Shown: positions 17,127 through 25,181, numbered from the stretch's first letter. The stretch: DNA of 51,207 nt from Clostridia bacterium (GCA_017504945.1 JAFVQJ010000030.1:1-51207), one strand, 5' to 3'. Notes: generated by a model from the letters alone, not told the origin. Program-made: numbers and translations.

Positions 17127-17604
17127 TCTCGATCTCCTCCTTGAGAGTCTTTAAAAGGGCAACCGCCTTTTCGGGAGTCATTTCGGGGTAAACCACGTCG
17201 TTTACCGTTAAAACGGGAGCAAGTCCGCATGCACCGAGGCAGGATACCGTTTCAAGCGTGAAGTTTAAGTCGTCGGTGGTCTTTTTCTTTTCGGAAAGAC
17301 CAAGCTCGCTTCTGAGCTTTTCAAGTATCGGAATTGATTTTCTTACGTGGCAAGCGGTGCCGTCGCATATCTTGATGACGTATTTACCCTTGGGCTCGAG
17401 CGAGAAGTTCTCGTAGAAGGTGGCAATGCTGTAAATGCGCGCCTCGCTCATATTGAGCTTTTTCGCAAGATAGGGAAATACCTCTTTGGGTAAATAGTGA
17501 TATTCCTCCTGAATATCCTGCAAAATGGAGATGATCGCCTGCTGCTTGAAGCCGTTCTTTTCCAAAATGGCTTCAACCTTTGAAAGATCGATGTTGTGTG
17601 TCAT
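17119..17604 (-). CDS. hydC: Bifurcating hydrogenase subunit HydC (NuoE-like)
   Basis: 161 residues, matching Thermotoga HydC and NuoE. N-terminal helical bundle (~1-75), then a thioredoxin-like [2Fe-2S] domain with CDGTACHVRKS and CLGACGLAPV supplying four Cys ligands. It stabilises the complex and passes electrons to HydB. Its stop lies inside the first codons of hydB. The order hydC-hydB-hydA is the standard one in Clostridia. Confidence 0.93.
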   Translation of the reverse strand: MTHNIDLSKVEAILEKNGFKQQAIISILQDIQEEYHYLPKEVFPYLAKKLNMSEARIYSIATFYENFSLEPKGKYVIKICDGTACHVRKSIPILEKLRSELGLSEKKKTTDDLNFTLETVSCLGACGLAPVLTVNDVVYPEMTPEKAVALLKTLKEEIENA

Positions 17605-17623
17605 TTTCTGCTCCTTATATTTG

Positions 17624-17866
17624 TTAATTATTTTTCTTTAATACTGCCTCGGAGAAAAACTCCGATACCGTTTCGGGTGTTACCGAATATATCTCTCCGT
17701 CTACCGTTACGCAAACACCCTGACGGCAATTTCCCATGCAAAGCGTTCCGCTAAGCTCTGTCTTATCCTCAAGACCGTTTTTCTCAATAAGCTCCTGAAG
17801 TCTTTCAACTACCTCGTAGGAGCCTTTTATATGGCACGAGCTGCCAATACAGACCGTTATTTTCAT
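17624..17866 (-). CDS. Small thioredoxin-like [2Fe-2S] ferredoxin-domain protein (first copy)
   Basis: 80 residues with CIGSSCHIKGS and LCMGNCRQGVC, the four-Cys pattern of the thioredoxin-like [2Fe-2S] fold. It is the most upstream of three such solo genes in this operon, 19 bp before hydC and 10 bp after the APH-like gene. Very similar at the N-terminus to the copy next to hydS. Likely a soluble electron carrier for the hydrogenase or for its sensor. Confidence 0.8.
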   Translation of the reverse strand: MKITVCIGSSCHIKGSYEVVERLQELIEKNGLEDKTELSGTLCMGNCRQGVCVTVDGEIYSVTPETVSEFFSEAVLKKNN

Positions 17867-17876
17867 TTCTTCCTCC

Positions 17877-18620
17877 TCAATCGACTACGTTTGACCACGA
17901 AAGCAGCGCTTTTCTCGCCGTTTCCTTTTCGCATACCGAGCGCGATGCCGCAACGATGGCTATCCACTTTATTATCTCCTGCTTATCGGTATTGCTTTTT
18001 TGGCAATAGAGGTTTAAATATTCCTTTGCCGCGGTGTGATCGCCGTTTAAGCGGAAAAGAAGGTAGGTAAGTGCCGCGTCTGCCGCAGGCTCGCCCTGCG
18101 TTGCTCTTGACCAGCCGACTACGCAGGCTTCGCCGTTTTCACCGATTATGACGTTGGACGGTTCGAAATCGCCGTGACATATCCTTGCTCTTGCGGGCAT
18201 TTTTTCAAGCTCGTTGTAAAGAGTGTGGCGAGTGGTTACATCGAGCTGACTTTTGAGAACGTTTTCTCCCGTTATCTCCTTCATTTTATTTAGCGAGGGA
18301 CAGCTTTTTTGGTGGATACCACACTGAATATCGGTAAAAAGCTCGAGATATCTTCCCTTTTCCTCGGGAGCTTCCGCCATAAGCTGTGCCAACGTTTTTC
18401 CCTTGGCAAGCTCGTAGGATATTGCCCATTTGCCGTTAATACAGCCCACCTCGATGAGCTTTGGCACCTGCGGGACGGCGCTCTCTATTTTGCAATGATT
18501 GAGAGCCTCGGAAAAGACCTCTTCCTTTTTGCCGCTTCCCGAGAAGGTCTTTACGGCGCGGTTGCCGTCCTTGAATATTATTTTATTGTTCTTTACTGCA
18601 ATAACGCGATCGAACTTCAC
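17877..18620 (-). CDS. APH/choline-kinase-fold protein lacking the DFG-type Asp; first gene of the hydrogenase operon
   Basis: 247 residues from a GTG start with GGAGAAG upstream. The catalytic loop is HGDFEPSNVII (~163-173), matching the HxDxxxxN of aminoglycoside-phosphotransferase-fold kinases. In this superfamily the following strand is normally IDW, whose Asp binds metal-ATP; here it reads CVVGWSRATQG. The genomic codons (GTA GTC GGC TGG) confirm Gly instead of Asp. A Lys candidate for ATP contact is in RAVKTFSG (~25). The protein could be a pseudokinase or a kinase that uses another acidic residue. As first gene of an operon ending with a phosphatase, it may belong to the same signalling route; this is inference. 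Antibiotic resistance is unlikely given the context. Confidence 0.7.
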   Translation of the reverse strand: MKFDRVIAVKNNKIIFKDGNRAVKTFSGSGKKEEVFSEALNHCKIESAVPQVPKLIEVGCINGKWAISYELAKGKTLAQLMAEAPEEKGRYLELFTDIQCGIHQKSCPSLNKMKEITGENVLKSQLDVTTRHTLYNELEKMPARARICHGDFEPSNVIIGENGEACVVGWSRATQGEPAADAALTYLLFRLNGDHTAAKEYLNLYCQKSNTDKQEIIKWIAIVAASRSVCEKETARKALLSWSNVVD

Positions 18621-18689
18621 TTTTCTTCTCCGTTTCCGTTATTTTTAACTTACGTATATCAAAAGATTAAAGCCATTTTTACATATAAT

Positions 18690-18718
18690 ATTTTAAAATA
18701 TATATCGGCTTTTGAGAA
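18690..18718 (-). promoter_or_regulatory. Possible promoter of the hydrogenase operon
   Basis: Minus strand TTCTCA (18713-18718), 17-bp spacer, TAAAAT (18690-18695). The surrounding 160 bp is very AT-rich, with several other TATAAT-like sites, including one near 18740, so the choice is uncertain. Confidence 0.35.
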
Positions 18719-18775
18719 TAACCAAATAAGTATCGCATTATATAGTACAAGATATAATATATTATATAACAAATA

Positions 18776-18805
18776 AAAGGGCCTGCTTTTAAAAGCAAGC
18801 CCTTT
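18776..18805 (-). terminator. Terminator of nfnAB
   Basis: AAAGGGCCTGCTTTT (18776-18790) against AAAAGCAAGCCCTTT (18791-18805), with one mismatch near the base, then TTATTTGTTAT on the minus strand. It separates nfnB from the hydrogenase operon. Confidence 0.85.
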
Positions 18806-18819
18806 GAATTTCGGGGTTT

Positions 18820-20238
18820 TTATTTGTTTGAAAGGTAGTTGTCTATCGCGGCAGCCGCGGTCTTTCCCGCGCCCATTGCGGAGATTACGGTTGCTGCGCC
18901 GGTTACGGCGTCGCCTCCGGCATAGACGCCCGTTCTGGAGGTGAGTGCGTCCTCGTTTACGATGATGCCGCCGCGGCGGTTTACCTCAAGGCCCTCGGTG
19001 GTGTCTTTGATAAGGGGGTTGGGTGAGGTGCCGATTGAGATGATAACGGTGTCGACCTCAAGCAAGAATTCCGAGCCCTCTACGGGAACGGGACGGCGTC
19101 TGCCCTTCTCATCGGGCTCGCCAAGCTCCATTCTTATGCACTTCATTCCCGTTACGAAGCCGTTTTTGGGGTCTCTTGCATCGTCGGGATTGTTGTAGCC
19201 GAGAATTTCGACGGGGTTATTCAAAAGTCTGAAGTCGATGCCCTCTTCAATAGCGTGCTCGACCTCTTCCTTTCTTGCGGGAAGCTCCTCCATTGAGCGT
19301 CTGTAAACGACGTAGACCTTCTCTGCGCCGAGGCGGAGTGCGGTCCTTGCCGCGTCCATCGCGACGTTGCCGCCGCCGACGACGGCTACTCTGCCGCCCT
19401 TCATAATGGGGGTGTTGGGATTTTCGAGATAAGCCTTCATAAGATTGCTTCTCGTTAAAAACTCGTTTGCCGAGTAAACGCCCTTATACGACTCGCCGGG
19501 AATTCCCATAAAATTGGGGAGACCTGCGCCCGAGCCTATAAATACTGCCTCGTAGCCCATTTCAAAAAGCTCGTCGACGGTAAGGGTCTTGCCGATTACT
19601 ACGTTGGTCTGTATATCGACGTCAAGAGCCTTAAGGCCCTCGACCTCTTTTGCAACTATCTTTTTGGGAAGACGGAACTCGGGAATACCGTAGACCAAAA
19701 CGCCGCCTGCGGTGTGAAGTGCCTCGAATACCGTTACCTTATAGCCCTTCTTTGCAAGGTCGCCCGCACAGGTAAGACCCGAGGGTCCCGAGCCCACGAC
19801 GGCAACTCTGTGACCGTTTGATTCGGGCTTTACGGGAGCCTCTGTGGAGAAGGTGTTATGCCAGTCGGCAACGAAGCGCTCGAGCCTGCCTATGCCGACA
19901 GATTCGCCCTTTATGCCGCGAACGCATTTGGATTCGCACTGCGTTTCCTGCGGGCAAACTCTTCCGCAAACCGCGGGAAGCGAGGAGGACTTTGAAATCA
20001 CCTGATAGGCGCCCTCGAAATCACCCTCCTTTATTTTGCCGATGAATTCGGGAATACGTATCTTAACGGGACAGCCCTCGACGCAGGGCATATTTTTGCA
20101 GTTTAAGCAACGCATTGCCTCGTCTATTGCGGTCTCCTCGGAGTAGCCGAGCGCTACCTCGTCGAAGTTATGGGCGCGAACCTCCGCCTCCTGCGAGGGC
20201 ATGGGGTTGCGATTAGGCGACATATTTGCTTTTGCCAT
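18820..20238 (-). CDS. nfnB: NADH-dependent ferredoxin:NADP+ oxidoreductase large subunit NfnB (GltA-type)
   Basis: 472 residues from the ATG at 20238, which has GGAGG nine bases upstream; a longer in-frame reading to 20304 lies inside nfnA. N-terminal Fe-S region: CLNCKNMPCVEGCPVKI, then CGRVCPQETQCESKC. It is followed by two Rossmann FAD/NAD(P) domains (VAVVGSGPSGLTCAGDLA; VAVVGGGNVAMDAARTA) and a C-terminal GGDAVTGAATVISAMGAGK FAD motif. The same architecture occurs in the small subunit of glutamate synthase, but pairing with nfnA and absence of a GltB gene identify NfnB, which bifurcates NADPH electrons to NAD+ and ferredoxin or does the reverse. One base separates it from nfnA. Confidence 0.88.
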   Translation of the reverse strand: MAKANMSPNRNPMPSQEAEVRAHNFDEVALGYSEETAIDEAMRCLNCKNMPCVEGCPVKIRIPEFIGKIKEGDFEGAYQVISKSSSLPAVCGRVCPQETQCESKCVRGIKGESVGIGRLERFVADWHNTFSTEAPVKPESNGHRVAVVGSGPSGLTCAGDLAKKGYKVTVFEALHTAGGVLVYGIPEFRLPKKIVAKEVEGLKALDVDIQTNVVIGKTLTVDELFEMGYEAVFIGSGAGLPNFMGIPGESYKGVYSANEFLTRSNLMKAYLENPNTPIMKGGRVAVVGGGNVAMDAARTALRLGAEKVYVVYRRSMEELPARKEEVEHAIEEGIDFRLLNNPVEILGYNNPDDARDPKNGFVTGMKCIRMELGEPDEKGRRRPVPVEGSEFLLEVDTVIISIGTSPNPLIKDTTEGLEVNRRGGIIVNEDALTSRTGVYAGGDAVTGAATVISAMGAGKTAAAAIDNYLSNK

Positions 20239-20239
20239 T

Positions 20240-21094
20240 TTATTTTGCCTCCTTTTTGAAGAGATTGCAGCTTTCTTCATAGGCGTGGCGCTCGAAGTCG
20301 GCATACATTCTGCCTCTTGACATAGCCTCGTCGAAATCTATTTCGTAGCCGTTGAAGTCGGGTCCGTAAACGCAGGCGAATTTCGTTATCTTCTCTCCGT
20401 TGCGGTTCAAGGTAAGACGGCAGCCGCCGCACATACCCGTTCCGTCTATCATAACGGGGTTCATCGAAACGGTTACGGGAATTTCAAAGGGTTTTGCGGT
20501 GGCGACAACAAACTTCATCATAATGAGGGGACCGATGGTGATTATCATATCAAATTTTTCGCCCGCCTCGAGCATCTCCTTAAGCGGAACGGTTACGTTG
20601 CCGTGTCTGCCGTAGGAGCCGTCGTCGGTCATAACGATAAGACGGTCGGAGTTTGCTTTAAACTCCTCCTCAAGTATTACGATATCCTTATTTCTGAAGC
20701 CTACTATGCTCGTGGTCTCGACACCCATTTTGTGAAGCGCCTCAACGATAGGCATTGCGATGGCGCAGCCGACGCCGCCGCCTACAACGCAGACCTTTTT
20801 GAGTCCTTCAAGGTGAGTGGCAACGCCCAAGGGACCCACGAAATCCTCAATATAGTCGCCCTCCTCCTTTACGGAGAGCTTTTTGGTGGTGCCGCCGACT
20901 ATCTGATAAATTATTTTTACGGTGCCGTTTGATGCATCGGTGCCTGCTACGGTAAGAGGGATCCTCTCTCCGTCGGCATCGACGCGAAGAATTATAAATT
21001 GCCCCGGCTTTGCCTTTTTGGCAACAAGCGGAGCTTCGATATGCAGCTCAATGACTGCGGAATTGAGCACTCTTTTTTTGATGATCTTATACAT
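20240..21094 (-). CDS. nfnA: NADH-dependent ferredoxin:NADP+ oxidoreductase small subunit NfnA
   Basis: 284 residues from ATG 21094 (MYKIIKKRVL); a GTG four codons earlier is possible, but the ATG gives the standard N-terminus. Ferredoxin-reductase-like FAD domain (KPGQFIILRVDADGERIPLT), NAD domain (VCVVGGGVGCAIAMPIVEAL) and a C-terminal [2Fe-2S] site (GTGMCGGCRLTL, then KFACVYGPDF). This matches PyrK/NfnA proteins of about 280 residues. With NfnB it forms the soluble flavin-based bifurcating transhydrogenase. Promoter at 21152-21180; the LysR gene upstream is on the same strand. Confidence 0.88.
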   Translation of the reverse strand: MYKIIKKRVLNSAVIELHIEAPLVAKKAKPGQFIILRVDADGERIPLTVAGTDASNGTVKIIYQIVGGTTKKLSVKEEGDYIEDFVGPLGVATHLEGLKKVCVVGGGVGCAIAMPIVEALHKMGVETTSIVGFRNKDIVILEEEFKANSDRLIVMTDDGSYGRHGNVTVPLKEMLEAGEKFDMIITIGPLIMMKFVVATAKPFEIPVTVSMNPVMIDGTGMCGGCRLTLNRNGEKITKFACVYGPDFNGYEIDFDEAMSRGRMYADFERHAYEESCNLFKKEAK

Positions 21095-21151
21095 GGCGTG
21101 TCTCACTTTACCTTAATTTTTCTTATATTTTTGCATAATTCTACAAACAAC

Positions 21152-21180
21152 ATTATATCACAACAGGCTTGCCTTTTGAA
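21152..21180 (-). promoter_or_regulatory. Promoter of nfnAB
   Basis: Minus strand TTCAAA (21175-21180), 17-bp spacer, TATAAT (21152-21157). Confidence 0.55.
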
Positions 21181-21233
21181 TGACCAAAAAGATATAGCGC
21201 TATTTATTTATCTATATAGTTCGAAACGGCAAA

Positions 21234-21255
21234 CGGCAGTCTTTGCCGACTGCCG
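21234..21255 (-). terminator. Hairpin after the LysR gene
   Basis: CGGCAGTC (21234-21241) and GACTGCCG (21248-21255), loop 6 nt, 10 bp past the LysR stop. There is no good T-tract, so termination may be weak. Confidence 0.4.
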
Positions 21256-21264
21256 CTTAAAGCG

Positions 21265-22185
21265 TTATTTTAAATATTTTCTTCTCGATTCTATAAGCGC
21301 GGTGATAAACTTTCTGTCTATATCTGAAAAGCTGTAGCCGTTTTTGTAGATGAGAACGTCTTTATATATCTTATCGTTGTCGGTGCATTGCTTCTGAACC
21401 AAGCCGTAACGTGCAAGTATCTTCTCCGATGCGGGCGACACCCACATATAAGTGCTTACGTTTTCCGAGAGAAGATCGAGCTGGCTCGCTCTTTCGAAAA
21501 CGCATATTCTTCTCGGCGGAGCGCTTTGCTCCTCCTTTGCCGACCTCGCTGCGGGAAAAGGCGGCATATAGGGGTCGTCGTGTGATATTTCGATATACTG
21601 TTCAAGGTCCTTTACCGATATCTCGTCCATTTTTGCAAGCGGATTTTTCTCGCTCATTATTACTACGGGACGGAATTCCGCTATCATGTCGTAGCAGAGT
21701 TCCTTCTCCTCAAGGCTCGCCTTGAAATATCTGTCGTGCTGTTCGGGATATCTTATTATTCCGAGCTTATAGTTGTTGTTATAAACGTCGTTTACCGTTT
21801 TGCCGAAGTCGGTCTCCTTATAGACTATCTCGGCGGTATCCTCTGTGATGGTCTTGGAAAACTGGGCAAACGCCTCCGATATATAGCAGGCGCAGGGTAC
21901 CGAGATGGAAAGCTTTTGCTTTTTCGGATATTTTTCCTTATAATGCTTTTCAACCTGATCTATCTGCTCCAGTATTCCCTTTGCGTATTCTATAAATTCC
22001 TCACCCTCGGGTGTTAGGACCATGCCCTTTGCGGAGCGGTTGAATATCTCTATACCGAGGTCTGTTTCAAGCTCGCGAATGGAACGGCTGATATTGGGCT
22101 GTGCGGTAAAAAGTATTTCCGACGCCTTGCTTACCGAGCCGAGCTTCGCCACCTCGACGGCATATTTTATGTGTAATATATTCAA
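21265..22185 (-). CDS. LysR-family transcriptional regulator
   Basis: 306 residues. The start is taken as TTG 22185 (reads NILHIKYAVEVAKLGSVSKA, the usual LysR opening), with GGAGG eight bases upstream; an in-frame TTG at 22200 overlaps that ribosome site and is unlikely. N-terminal winged HTH (~1-60, ASEILFTAQPNISRSIRELE), then a substrate-binding-protein-like effector domain. The effector is unknown. It lies directly upstream of nfnAB on the same strand, so control of nfnAB is a reasonable guess. Own promoter at 22218-22246. Confidence 0.88.
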   Translation of the reverse strand: MNILHIKYAVEVAKLGSVSKASEILFTAQPNISRSIRELETDLGIEIFNRSAKGMVLTPEGEEFIEYAKGILEQIDQVEKHYKEKYPKKQKLSISVPCACYISEAFAQFSKTITEDTAEIVYKETDFGKTVNDVYNNNYKLGIIRYPEQHDRYFKASLEEKELCYDMIAEFRPVVIMSEKNPLAKMDEISVKDLEQYIEISHDDPYMPPFPAARSAKEEQSAPPRRICVFERASQLDLLSENVSTYMWVSPASEKILARYGLVQKQCTDNDKIYKDVLIYKNGYSFSDIDRKFITALIESRRKYLK

Positions 22186-22217
22186 TTCTTCCGCCTCCAA
22201 TTTTTACGTCTTTCTAT

Positions 22218-22246
22218 ATTTTAACATTTTTCCCGCAGTTTTGCAA
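22218..22246 (-). promoter_or_regulatory. Promoter of the LysR gene
   Basis: Minus strand TTGCAA (22241-22246), 17-bp spacer, TAAAAT (22218-22223). Confidence 0.6.
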
Positions 22247-22262
22247 GGAGATATTGTTTCTG

Positions 22263-22739
22263 TTATTTTTTCTCGCAAAGCGACGAGCAAAACGCCGCTA
22301 TTCCCTCTTCTCTGCCGGTAAATCCGAGCTTTTCCTCGGTGGTAGCCTTAACACTTATTTGCGATATATCGAGCTTGAGGTCCGACGCAATGTTTTTTCG
22401 CATCTCTTCGATATGGGGCGCAAGCTTCGGCTTTTGACAGATGACGGTGGCGTCAACGTTGCACACCGTATAACCGCCTTCGGCAAGAAGGGCGGCGGTG
22501 CGACGAAGAAGAATTCTGCTGTCGATATTCTTATATTCGTCGGAGCTGTCGGGGAAATGAGAGCCTATATCGCCAAGTGCGGCGGCTCCCATAAGAGAGT
22601 CTATTACCGCGTGGATCAGCACGTCGGCGTCGCTGTGGCCCAAAAGACCGAGATGATGCGGGATATCGACGCCGCCGAGAATAAGCTTTCTTTCGGGCAC
22701 AAGACGGTGAACGTCGTAGCCGCTTCCTATTCTGAACAT
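22263..22739 (-). CDS. ispF: 2-C-methyl-D-erythritol 2,4-cyclodiphosphate synthase
   Basis: 158 residues from ATG 22739, the normal IspF length; GGAAG lies seven bases upstream. An in-frame TTG at 22757 is not needed. It makes the cyclic diphosphate in the MEP route to isoprenoids. Motifs: GSGYDVHRL (zinc ligands Asp and His), [30 protein letters not shown], and a C-terminal [19 protein letters not shown]. It lies 14 bp after ispD, the usual pairing. Confidence 0.96.
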   Translation of the reverse strand: MFRIGSGYDVHRLVPERKLILGGVDIPHHLGLLGHSDADVLIHAVIDSLMGAAALGDIGSHFPDSSDEYKNIDSRILLRRTAALLAEGGYTVCNVDATVICQKPKLAPHIEEMRKNIASDLKLDISQISVKATTEEKLGFTGREEGIAAFCSSLCEKK

Positions 22740-22753
22740 TTTTTCGCTTCCTT

Positions 22754-23503
22754 TCAAAGAGAGGATCCTTCTTTTTTAAGTCTTGCTATTGCCTCTGCGA
22801 AAACAAGGTCCTCGGGAGAGGTTATTTTTATATTGAATTTATCAGAAAAGACGGGAGTTACCGTATGCCCCATCGATTCCATTACCGCGCAATCGTCGGT
22901 CGCGGCGGATATACCCTGCGACATTTTCAAAAGCGCCGCCTTGTAGCTTTCAAGCTCAAAGGTCTGTGGAGTTTGCATTGCAACGAGGCGGCGGCGGTCG
23001 ACCGTTTTGGATATTTTCGCCTCGGCGTTCAGCTCTTTTATAGTGTCGGTCACCTCGCCGCAGGCGGCTGCGCCTCCGCTTTTATAAGCCTCGCGGCTTA
23101 CCTCGTCTATTACAAACGGGGAGATAAAAGGGCGGTCACCGTCGGCAACGGCGACGAATTTCGTGTCGTCGGGAAGTTCGGAAATTCCTGCCGCAACCGA
23201 TTCCGCTCTGCTCTCGCCGCCCGGAACGACCGCAATCAGCTTATCAACGCCGTATTCTCTTGCAAGGGCGTAAACGTCGCCCACTATGGAACGTCTTGCC
23301 ACAACGACTATCTTGCTCACCGTTTCGGCGGCGTTATAAGCCATTAACGTGCGGGCAAGCACGGGAATTCCCTCTACGGTGTAAAACAGCTTATCGTCGC
23401 AGACGTTTTTCATTCTGCTTCCCGAGCCCGCCGCCGCAATGACGGCAACCGTTTTGGGATATTTAACGCTTTTCTTTTTGCTTTTGAAAAAACAAAGCTC
23501 CAT
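22754..23503 (-). CDS. ispD: 2-C-methyl-D-erythritol 4-phosphate cytidylyltransferase
   Basis: 249 residues. Transfers CMP from CTP to methylerythritol phosphate in the MEP pathway. The nucleotide-binding motif is AAAGSGSRM (~25), then [15 protein letters not shown] and [11 protein letters not shown]. The last motif is usually HDAARP, so it is a little divergent, although the Asp, Arg and Pro remain. A 15-residue basic N-terminal extension (FFKSKKKS) precedes the fold. Co-directional with ispF; a terminator lies between it and carD, so part of its expression may come from read-through. Confidence 0.93.
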   Translation of the reverse strand: MELCFFKSKKKSVKYPKTVAVIAAAGSGSRMKNVCDDKLFYTVEGIPVLARTLMAYNAAETVSKIVVVARRSIVGDVYALAREYGVDKLIAVVPGGESRAESVAAGISELPDDTKFVAVADGDRPFISPFVIDEVSREAYKSGGAAACGEVTDTIKELNAEAKISKTVDRRRLVAMQTPQTFELESYKAALLKMSQGISAATDDCAVMESMGHTVTPVFSDKFNIKITSPEDLVFAEAIARLKKEGSSL

Positions 23504-23531
23504 TTTTCATCTTTCCTTATGTAAAATAAAA

Positions 23532-23565
23532 AGTCTGCCTTATAAAATATATTTGAAAGCAGACT
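23532..23565 (-). terminator. Terminator of carD
   Basis: AGTCTGC (23532-23538) and GCAGACT (23559-23565) plus weaker inner pairs; minus strand then reads TTTTTATTTTA. Confidence 0.75.
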
Positions 23566-23581
23566 GTTTTATAATCTCTTA

Positions 23582-24055
23582 TTAAATAGTTTCGAGAAGC
23601 CTTGCCTCTGCTTCTTCCTTGCTGACATCGCAGGAGAGCATTATCTCGGTTATGAGCATATGCCTTGCGCTTAAATATATTTTGCGCTCGCCCGAGGAGA
23701 GAAGCTTTATATTGTTTCTCTTATAAAGGTCGCGGTAGACAGCCGCCGTTTTAAAAACATCGCCCTCACGAAGAAGCTCGAGGTTTTTGCGGCAACGCTT
23801 ATTCCAGTTGGGCTCCTCCTCCGCTTCAAGCTCGGGAAATTCCGCAATGGCCTTTTGCATTTCGTCAAACGGCAATACACTGCGAAGACCGCTTTGCTTC
23901 GCGGTCATAACCGGAACGGAGACCTTCATTCCGCTCAATATTAAATTAACGACGTAAAACGGTCTTAAGCCGAAGCCGTTATCCTTCGTTTCGATTTTTT
24001 CAACGATTCCCGCACCCTGTAACGGATACAGGACTTTATCGCCGCTTTTAAACAT
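23582..24055 (-). CDS. carD: CarD-family transcriptional regulator
   Basis: 157 residues, standard for CarD/CdnL. N-terminal RNA-polymerase-interaction domain (FKSGDKVLYPLQGAGIVE, the hallmark opening; ~1-65) and a helical DNA-binding C-terminal domain. CarD proteins bind the RNA polymerase beta subunit and stabilise open complexes, often at rRNA promoters. It has its own promoter (24091-24119) and terminator. Confidence 0.93.
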   Translation of the reverse strand: MFKSGDKVLYPLQGAGIVEKIETKDNGFGLRPFYVVNLILSGMKVSVPVMTAKQSGLRSVLPFDEMQKAIAEFPELEAEEEPNWNKRCRKNLELLREGDVFKTAAVYRDLYKRNNIKLLSSGERKIYLSARHMLITEIMLSCDVSKEEAEARLLETI

Positions 24056-24090
24056 CTGCCTACATCCTCAACTCATAAATGTCCATCTCT

Positions 24091-24119
24091 ATTATACAAC
24101 TTTTTGTTTGACAATTCAA
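24091..24119 (-). promoter_or_regulatory. Promoter of carD
   Basis: Minus strand TTGAAT (24114-24119), 17-bp spacer, TATAAT (24091-24096). Confidence 0.65.
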
Positions 24120-24190
24120 GTATGAAAATCCAAATTTTAACGTTTTTTATTTTTATATTGCCGTTTTATTAAGCTATATCTCAAAAAATT

Positions 24191-24214
24191 GCCGCCGTCC
24201 TCTTGGGCGGCGGC
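24191..24214 (-). terminator. Terminator of the YwaF-type gene
   Basis: GCCGCCGTCC (24191-24200) and GGGCGGCGGC (24205-24214), loop TCTT, with TTTTTT beyond on the minus strand and GTTTTT on the plus strand. Confidence 0.85.
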
Positions 24215-24219
24215 GTTTT

Positions 24220-24957
24220 TCATATTGTCTTTTTTCTTTTTTTTGCGTTTCCTATAAGGGTTGGGAGATACATTACGAAGGCAATAATCGCAATGATGGG
24301 AATAAGCAAAAAGAGATAGACAAACGGCACGGGGCAGATATTGTAAAACATCTGCAAAATGGGGTTTACCGAAGCGTCTACGGTGAACATATAGTTCGGA
24401 TTTCCAAGCTCCAGCGCTTTGATCGCAAGGTTTGCGCCGTGTGCCAAAAAAGCAAATCCGAAAAGAAGCGCCGTGCTTTTGAAAACGTCCTTAAGCGGAA
24501 GCTTTACAAATCCGAGGCTTCTTGCCGAAATGCCGAAGGCAAATATCATAGCGTGCTGAAGGTAGAAGGTGATATTGTCGATATCGTAGATGGGGGAGCC
24601 GATAAAATGAACGGTGGGAATAAGCACCGCCAAGAGTGCTCCTATGCTGCTGTAGCAATAGGAGAAGGAATACATAAGACGGCTGTTAAATACCGTTGCG
24701 ATAAGGTTGATGATTATGCCTATGCTGCAAAGGTGAAGCGGAAGCTCATCCCATATATTGAACCAAGCCTCCTTCGAGATGCGAATTATTCGCCAGACGA
24801 ATATAACAACGTCGGCTATCGCAACGATAAGAAGAAAAAGCTTTTTTGTTTTTTCGCTCTTGTTTTTAAAAATAAAGGTAAATAATACCGGTAAAAGTGC
24901 AACGATTGCTATTATGACGAAATGCCAGAAATTCAAAAATTCAATATTAAAGTTCAT
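24220..24957 (-). CDS. YwaF/TIGR02206-family integral membrane protein
   Basis: 245 residues from ATG 24957 (AAGGAGCG upstream). About seven hydrophobic helices. The ELPLHLCSIGIIINLIA stretch and the HGANL motif match the YwaF/TIGR02206 membrane family, whose function is unknown. Monocistronic, with its own promoter (24985-25013) and terminator. Confidence 0.75.
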   Translation of the reverse strand: MNFNIEFLNFWHFVIIAIVALLPVLFTFIFKNKSEKTKKLFLLIVAIADVVIFVWRIIRISKEAWFNIWDELPLHLCSIGIIINLIATVFNSRLMYSFSYCYSSIGALLAVLIPTVHFIGSPIYDIDNITFYLQHAMIFAFGISARSLGFVKLPLKDVFKSTALLFGFAFLAHGANLAIKALELGNPNYMFTVDASVNPILQMFYNICPVPFVYLFLLIPIIAIIAFVMYLPTLIGNAKKRKKTI

Positions 24958-24984
24958 AGTCGCTCCTTTCTTGCTGTATATTCT

Positions 24985-25013
24985 ATAATAACACACTCGA
25001 CAGAATTTTGCAA
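24985..25013 (-). promoter_or_regulatory. Promoter of the YwaF-type gene
   Basis: Minus strand TTGCAA (25008-25013), 17-bp spacer, TATTAT (24985-24990). Confidence 0.65.
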
Positions 25014-25088
25014 CATTTTTATTTTTTGCTTTTTTAGCAAAAAAGAAAGCTCTCTTACGCTCCTTCTCATAAAGAAGTTTACAAATTT

Positions 25089-25114
25089 CGGCAGAGACAT
25101 TGTTTTCTCTGCCG
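25089..25114. repeat. Inverted repeat overlapping the promoter of the 25238 gene
   Basis: CGGCAGAGA (25089-25097) and TCTCTGCCG (25106-25114), extended outward by ACAAAT/ATTTGT. The repeat covers the -35 and half the spacer of the promoter at 25100-25128. It could be an operator or a terminator remnant. Confidence 0.5.
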
Positions 25115-25128
25115 ATTTGTGTTATAAT
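25100..25128 (+). promoter_or_regulatory. Promoter of the 25238 gene
   Basis: TTGTTT (25100-25105), 17-bp spacer, TATAAT (25123-25128). Confidence 0.5.
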
Positions 25129-25142
25129 GGGGTTACATCATA

Positions 25143-25181
25143 GGGCGGGGGCTTTGCCCGAAGCATTTGTAATACAAATGC
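25143..25181 (+). ncRNA. Two-hairpin structured leader (unassigned)
   Basis: GGGC (25143-25146)/GCCC (25156-25159), then a perfect GCATTTGT (25163-25170)/ACAAATGC (25174-25181) with loop AAT. The leader from the promoter to the GTG is about 100 nt. No riboswitch family was recognised. Confidence 0.35.

Noticed and set aside
14734..17144. Several plus-strand open frames across the hydrogenase genes
   Set aside because: All are antisense to hydA/hydB with clear cofactor motifs on the minus strand; a shadow of high third-position GC.
17877..18620. Aminoglycoside-resistance gene
   Set aside because: Fold is APH-like, but context is a hydrogenase operon and a key Asp is absent; resistance is not supported.
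18820..20238. Glutamate synthase small subunit
   Set aside because: No large-subunit gene is nearby, and the one-base spacing to nfnA fits NfnAB better.
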